From the NCBI RefSeq assembly GCF_003096715.1, contig NZ_QEOL01000021.1, forward strand, positions 62,001 through 126,000: DNA of 64,000 nt, read 5' to 3'. The position numbers were made by a program, and so were the translations under genes. The DNA comes from Paraburkholderia silvatlantica (GTDB lineage Bacteria > Pseudomonadota > Gammaproteobacteria > Burkholderiales > Burkholderiaceae). Below the pieces are notes generated by a model. That model saw only the letters and a list, made by a program, of their open reading frames with translations, made no database searches and had not been told where the DNA came from. Shown here one piece after another: positions 61,312-64,000 of this stretch (positions are counted from its first letter, which is position 1; every line of letters starts with the position of its first letter).

Positions 61312-62328
61312 ATGAAAGTTTTCTACGACAAGGACGCCGATCTCTCCCTCATCAAGGGCAAGCAGGTCACGATCATCGGTTACGGCTCGCAAGGCCATGC
61401 ACACGCGCTGAATCTGAAGGACAGCGGCGTGAACGTCACGGTCGGTCTGCGCAAGAACGGCGCATCGTGGAGCAAGGCTGAGAACGCCGGCCTGCAGGTC
61501 AAGGAAGTGGCCGAAGCGGTGAAGAACGCCGACGTCGTCATGATGCTCCTGCCCGACGAGCAGATCGCCGATGTCTACGCGAAGGAAGTCCACGCGAACA
61601 TCAAGAACGGCGCAGCGCTCGCGTTCGCCCACGGCTTCAACGTGCACTACGGCCAGGTGATCCCGCGCGCGGATCTGGACGTCATCATGATCGCCCCGAA
61701 GGCGCCGGGCCACACGGTTCGCGGCACGTACTCGCAAGGCGGCGGCGTGCCCCACCTGATCGCTGTCCACCAGGACAAGTCGGGCGCAGCGCGTGACATC
61801 GCCCTCTCGTACGCGGCAGCGAACGGCGGCGGCCGTGCCGGCATCATCGAAACGAACTTCCGCGAAGAGACCGAAACCGACCTGTTCGGCGAGCAAGCCG
61901 TGCTGTGCGGCGGTACGGTCGACCTGATCAAGGCTGGCTTCGAAACGCTGGTCGAAGCGGGCTACGCGCCGGAAATGGCTTACTTCGAATGCCTGCACGA
62001 ACTGAAGCTGATCGTCGACCTGATCTATGAAGGCGGCATCGCCAACATGAACTACTCGATCTCGAACAACGCCGAGTACGGCGAGTACGTGACGGGCCCG
62101 CGCGTCATCACGGCCGAGACGAAGAAGGTCATGAAGGAAGTCCTGAAGGACATCCAGACCGGCGAATATGCCAAGAGCTTCATCCTGGAAAACAAGGCCG
62201 GCGCACCGACGCTGCAATCGCGCCGCCGTCTGGGCGCCGAGCACCAGATCGAAGTGGTCGGTGCGAAGCTGCGCGCGATGATGCCGTGGATCGCCGCGAA
62301 CAAGCTGGTCGACCAGTCGAAGAACTAA
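61312..62328 (+). CDS. ilvC: Ketol-acid reductoisomerase (NADP+)
   Basis: 338 residues, class I. Start MKVFYDKDADLSLIKGKQVT, Rossmann motif IIGYGSQGHAHALNL, PKAPGHTVRGTY, acidic residues in FREETETDLFGEQAVLCGG and EMAYFECLHELKLIVDL. Converts acetolactate to dihydroxyisovalerate. Likely in one operon with ilvIH, ended by a strong terminator. Confidence 0.98.
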   Translation: MKVFYDKDADLSLIKGKQVTIIGYGSQGHAHALNLKDSGVNVTVGLRKNGASWSKAENAGLQVKEVAEAVKNADVVMMLLPDEQIADVYAKEVHANIKNGAALAFAHGFNVHYGQVIPRADLDVIMIAPKAPGHTVRGTYSQGGGVPHLIAVHQDKSGAARDIALSYAAANGGGRAGIIETNFREETETDLFGEQAVLCGGTVDLIKAGFETLVEAGYAPEMAYFECLHELKLIVDLIYEGGIANMNYSISNNAEYGEYVTGPRVITAETKKVMKEVLKDIQTGEYAKSFILENKAGAPTLQSRRRLGAEHQIEVVGAKLRAMMPWIAANKLVDQSKN

Positions 62329-62401
62329 TCTGACGGTCTCGGGCGGATGGCGCGCGTGTCTTTGTGCAGGCGCGCATCGGCTCGATGCTGAGTCGGACCC
62401 G

Positions 62402-62440
62402 AAAAAGCCGCCCAGGTGGGATGAACCCTGGGCGGCTTTT
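62402..62440 (+). terminator. Intrinsic terminator after ilvC
   Basis: AAAAGCCGCCCAGG pairs with CCTGGGCGGCTTTT around TGGGATGAAC, ending in TTTT. Confidence 0.9.
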
Positions 62441-62477
62441 GCTATCCTACGGTTTTTAAAATAACAGCGAAGCCATC

Positions 62478-63131
62478 ATGAATTACCCCCATCCGATCAT
62501 CGCGCGCGAAGGCTGGCCGTTCATCGCCATTGCGGCCGTCGTGGCGCTCTTGATCCATGCGGTCGCAGGCTTCGGACTCGCATGGCCCTTCTGGCTGATC
62601 CTGATCTTCGTCGTGCAGTTTTTCCGCGATCCGCCGCGCCCGATCCCGAGCCAGGCCAACGCCGTGCTGTGCCCGGCCGACGGCCGCATCGTCGCCGTGG
62701 AAACCGCGCACGACCCGTATGCCAACCGTGAAGCGCTCAAGATCAGCGTGTTCATGAACGTCTTCAACGTGCACTCGCAACGCTCGCCCGTGGACGGCGC
62801 CGTCGCCAAGGTCGAGTACTTCCCGGGCGCGTACCTGAACGCCGCCATCGACAAGGCTTCGACCGAGAACGAGCGCAATGCCGTGGTCCTGACGATGGCC
62901 GACGGCACGACCGTCACCTCGGTGCAGATCGCGGGCCTCATCGCGCGCCGCATTCTCTGCTACGTGCGCGCCGGCGAGCCGCTTTCGCGCGGCCAGCGCT
63001 ACGGCTTCATCCGCTTCGGCTCGCGCGTCGACGTCTACCTGCCCGTGGGCAGCCGCCCGCGCGTGTCGATCGGCGAGAAGGTGTCTGCCTCGTCGACGAT
63101 CCTCGCCGAACTGCCGACCCAATCGGCATAA
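62478..63131 (+). CDS. psd: Phosphatidylserine decarboxylase proenzyme
   Basis: 217 residues, the short PSD-A form. N-terminal helices (FIAIAAVVALLIHAVAGFGLAW), CPADGRIV, VFMNVFNVHSQRSP, and the self-cleavage Gly-Ser in RFGSRVDVYLP, which yields the pyruvoyl group on the alpha chain. Makes phosphatidylethanolamine from phosphatidylserine. Precedes pssA by 12 bases, its pathway partner. Confidence 0.95.
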   Translation: MNYPHPIIAREGWPFIAIAAVVALLIHAVAGFGLAWPFWLILIFVVQFFRDPPRPIPSQANAVLCPADGRIVAVETAHDPYANREALKISVFMNVFNVHSQRSPVDGAVAKVEYFPGAYLNAAIDKASTENERNAVVLTMADGTTVTSVQIAGLIARRILCYVRAGEPLSRGQRYGFIRFGSRVDVYLPVGSRPRVSIGEKVSASSTILAELPTQSA

Positions 63132-63143
63132 AGGAGGGCTGCG

Positions 63144-64000
63144 ATGGCCGGATTCAAACAGCGTCGACCCCGTAACCCTGCCGGCGCGCCGCTGCCGCGG
63201 CCGTTCCGGCGCAACAAGGCCGTGCAGGAGCCGATGGGCGTCGCCGCGAACCGGCGCGCGGCGCGCCAGGAATTCCTGAAGAAGCGCGGCATCTACCTGC
63301 TGCCGAACGCGTTCACCACGGCGGCGCTCTTCTGCGGCTTCTTCGCGGTCGTGCAGGCCATGAACGTGCGCTTCGAGGTGGCGGCCATCGCCATTTTCGT
63401 GGCGATGGTGCTCGACGGCATGGACGGGCGCGTGGCGCGCATGACGCACTCGCAAAGCGCGTTCGGCGAGCAGTTCGACAGCCTCTCGGACATGGTGTCG
63501 TTCGGTGTCGCGCCCGCCCTCGTGATGTACGAGTGGGTGCTCAAGGACCTCGGGCGCTGGGGCTGGCTCGCGGCTTTCGTCTACTGTTCGGGCGCGGCGC
63601 TGCGTCTTGCGCGCTTCAACACGAACATCGGCGTGGTGGACAAGCGCTTCTTCCAGGGCCTGCCGAGCCCGGCCGCGGCTGCGCTCATCGCCGGCTTCGT
63701 CTGGCTCGCCACCGACAACCGCGTGCCCGTGAAGCTTTCGTGGCTGCCGTGGGTGGCCTTCGTGCTGACGATCTACGCGGGCGTGACGATGGTGTCCAAC
63801 GCGCCGTTCTACAGCGGCAAGGCGCTCGACGTGCGCCATCGCGTGCCGTTCGCGGCCACGCTGCTCGTGGTGGTGGCGTTCGTGCTGGTGTCGTCCGATC
63901 CGCCGCTGATGCTGTTCGGCCTGTTCGTGCTCTACGGCCTTTCGGGCTATGTGTTCTGGGCGTACCAGGCCGTGCGCGGACGCTCGAACCCGGCGCGTTC
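63144..64000 (+). CDS. pssA: CDP-diacylglycerol-serine O-phosphatidyltransferase (partial)
   Basis: At least 285 residues; runs off the right edge. The N-terminal 45 residues are basic and cytoplasmic, then LLPNAFTTAALFCGFFAVV. The CDP-alcohol phosphatidyltransferase motif DGMDGRVARMTHSQSAFGEQ then FDSLSD is complete (D-x2-DG-x2-AR-x8-G-x3-D-x3-D). Further helices follow. Makes phosphatidylserine, the substrate of psd. ATG follows AAGGAGGG. Confidence 0.95.
   Translation, partial: MAGFKQRRPRNPAGAPLPRPFRRNKAVQEPMGVAANRRAARQEFLKKRGIYLLPNAFTTAALFCGFFAVVQAMNVRFEVAAIAIFVAMVLDGMDGRVARMTHSQSAFGEQFDSLSDMVSFGVAPALVMYEWVLKDLGRWGWLAAFVYCSGAALRLARFNTNIGVVDKRFFQGLPSPAAAALIAGFVWLATDNRVPVKLSWLPWVAFVLTIYAGVTMVSNAPFYSGKALDVRHRVPFAATLLVVVAFVLVSSDPPLMLFGLFVLYGLSGYVFWAYQAVRGRSNPAR

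Noticed and set aside
58761..61313. An 850-codon minus-strand frame opposite ilvI and ilvH
   Set aside because: Antisense shadow; the plus-strand genes are unmistakable.
1..64000. Mobile elements, prophage genes, CRISPR arrays, tRNA or rRNA genes
   Set aside because: None recognised on either strand. Base composition and gene content look like uninterrupted core chromosome.

Overview
The window is high-GC chromosomal DNA from a beta-proteobacterium of the Burkholderiaceae, most likely Paraburkholderia or a close relative. This rests on the protein sequences (DnaE, RNase G, KdpD, DUF4148, DUF3106 and DUF3619 proteins), the very strong GC bias at third codon positions, and gene orders typical of that family (yebC-purD-hemF-nadD-rsfS-rlmH-maf-rng; ilvIHC-psd-pssA). 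It is almost entirely core genome. I see no tRNA, rRNA, transposase, integrase, phage gene or CRISPR array.

Layout. 1-8.8 kb: the N-terminal half of an FtsK-type DNA translocase (leaves the left edge), a META-domain lipoprotein, purT, an MliC-like protein, and a pair made of an acetolactate synthase-like ThDP enzyme and an aldehyde dehydrogenase. 8.9-16.6 kb: a DEAD-box helicase (rhlE) behind a long structured leader, then gluQ and trhO, then dnaE. 16.6-23 kb: a lipopolysaccharide block with four glycosyltransferases on mixed strands around msbA. 23-33 kb: a DUF4148 protein, then one long minus-strand housekeeping series from upp and yebC down to mnmH. 33.4-35.7 kb: an unusual SDR, mgsA and a quinone oxidoreductase. 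35.9-44.5 kb: a complete kdp potassium system (a 40-codon membrane ORF, kdpF, A, B, C, D, E). 44.5-50.5 kb: a guanidine exporter under a guanidine-II riboswitch, a DUF4126 protein coupled to a large FtsX-type permease, a truncated haemoglobin, an alanyl-tRNA editing protein and a DUF924 protein. 50.5-58.4 kb, minus strand: SDR, LOG protein, TetR regulator, dgkA, a GT4 glycosyltransferase, a PlcP-like phosphoesterase, then an operon of sigma factor, DUF3619, DUF3106 and RDD proteins. 58.6-64 kb: ilvI-ilvH-ilvC, then psd and pssA (leaves the right edge).

The two most interesting observations are regulatory. First, the phosphoesterase at 54771-55730 would usually be labelled an LpxH-like UDP-2,3-diacylglucosamine hydrolase, but it reads like PlcP, and the next gene reads like Agt, the glycosyltransferase of the PlcP-Agt membrane-lipid remodelling pathway. 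A near-consensus Pho box lies directly upstream and a diacylglycerol kinase follows. Together they suggest a phosphate-starvation module that turns phospholipid into diacylglycerol and glycolipid, with DgkA recycling diacylglycerol. Second, two hairpins with ACGG loops directly before the SugE/Gdx gene form a textbook guanidine-II (mini-ykkC) riboswitch. Other points: an SDR lacking its catalytic Tyr and Lys, tandem 8-bp repeats in the leader of the alanyl-tRNA editing gene, a small membrane ORF overlapping kdpF, and a long leader before rhlE.
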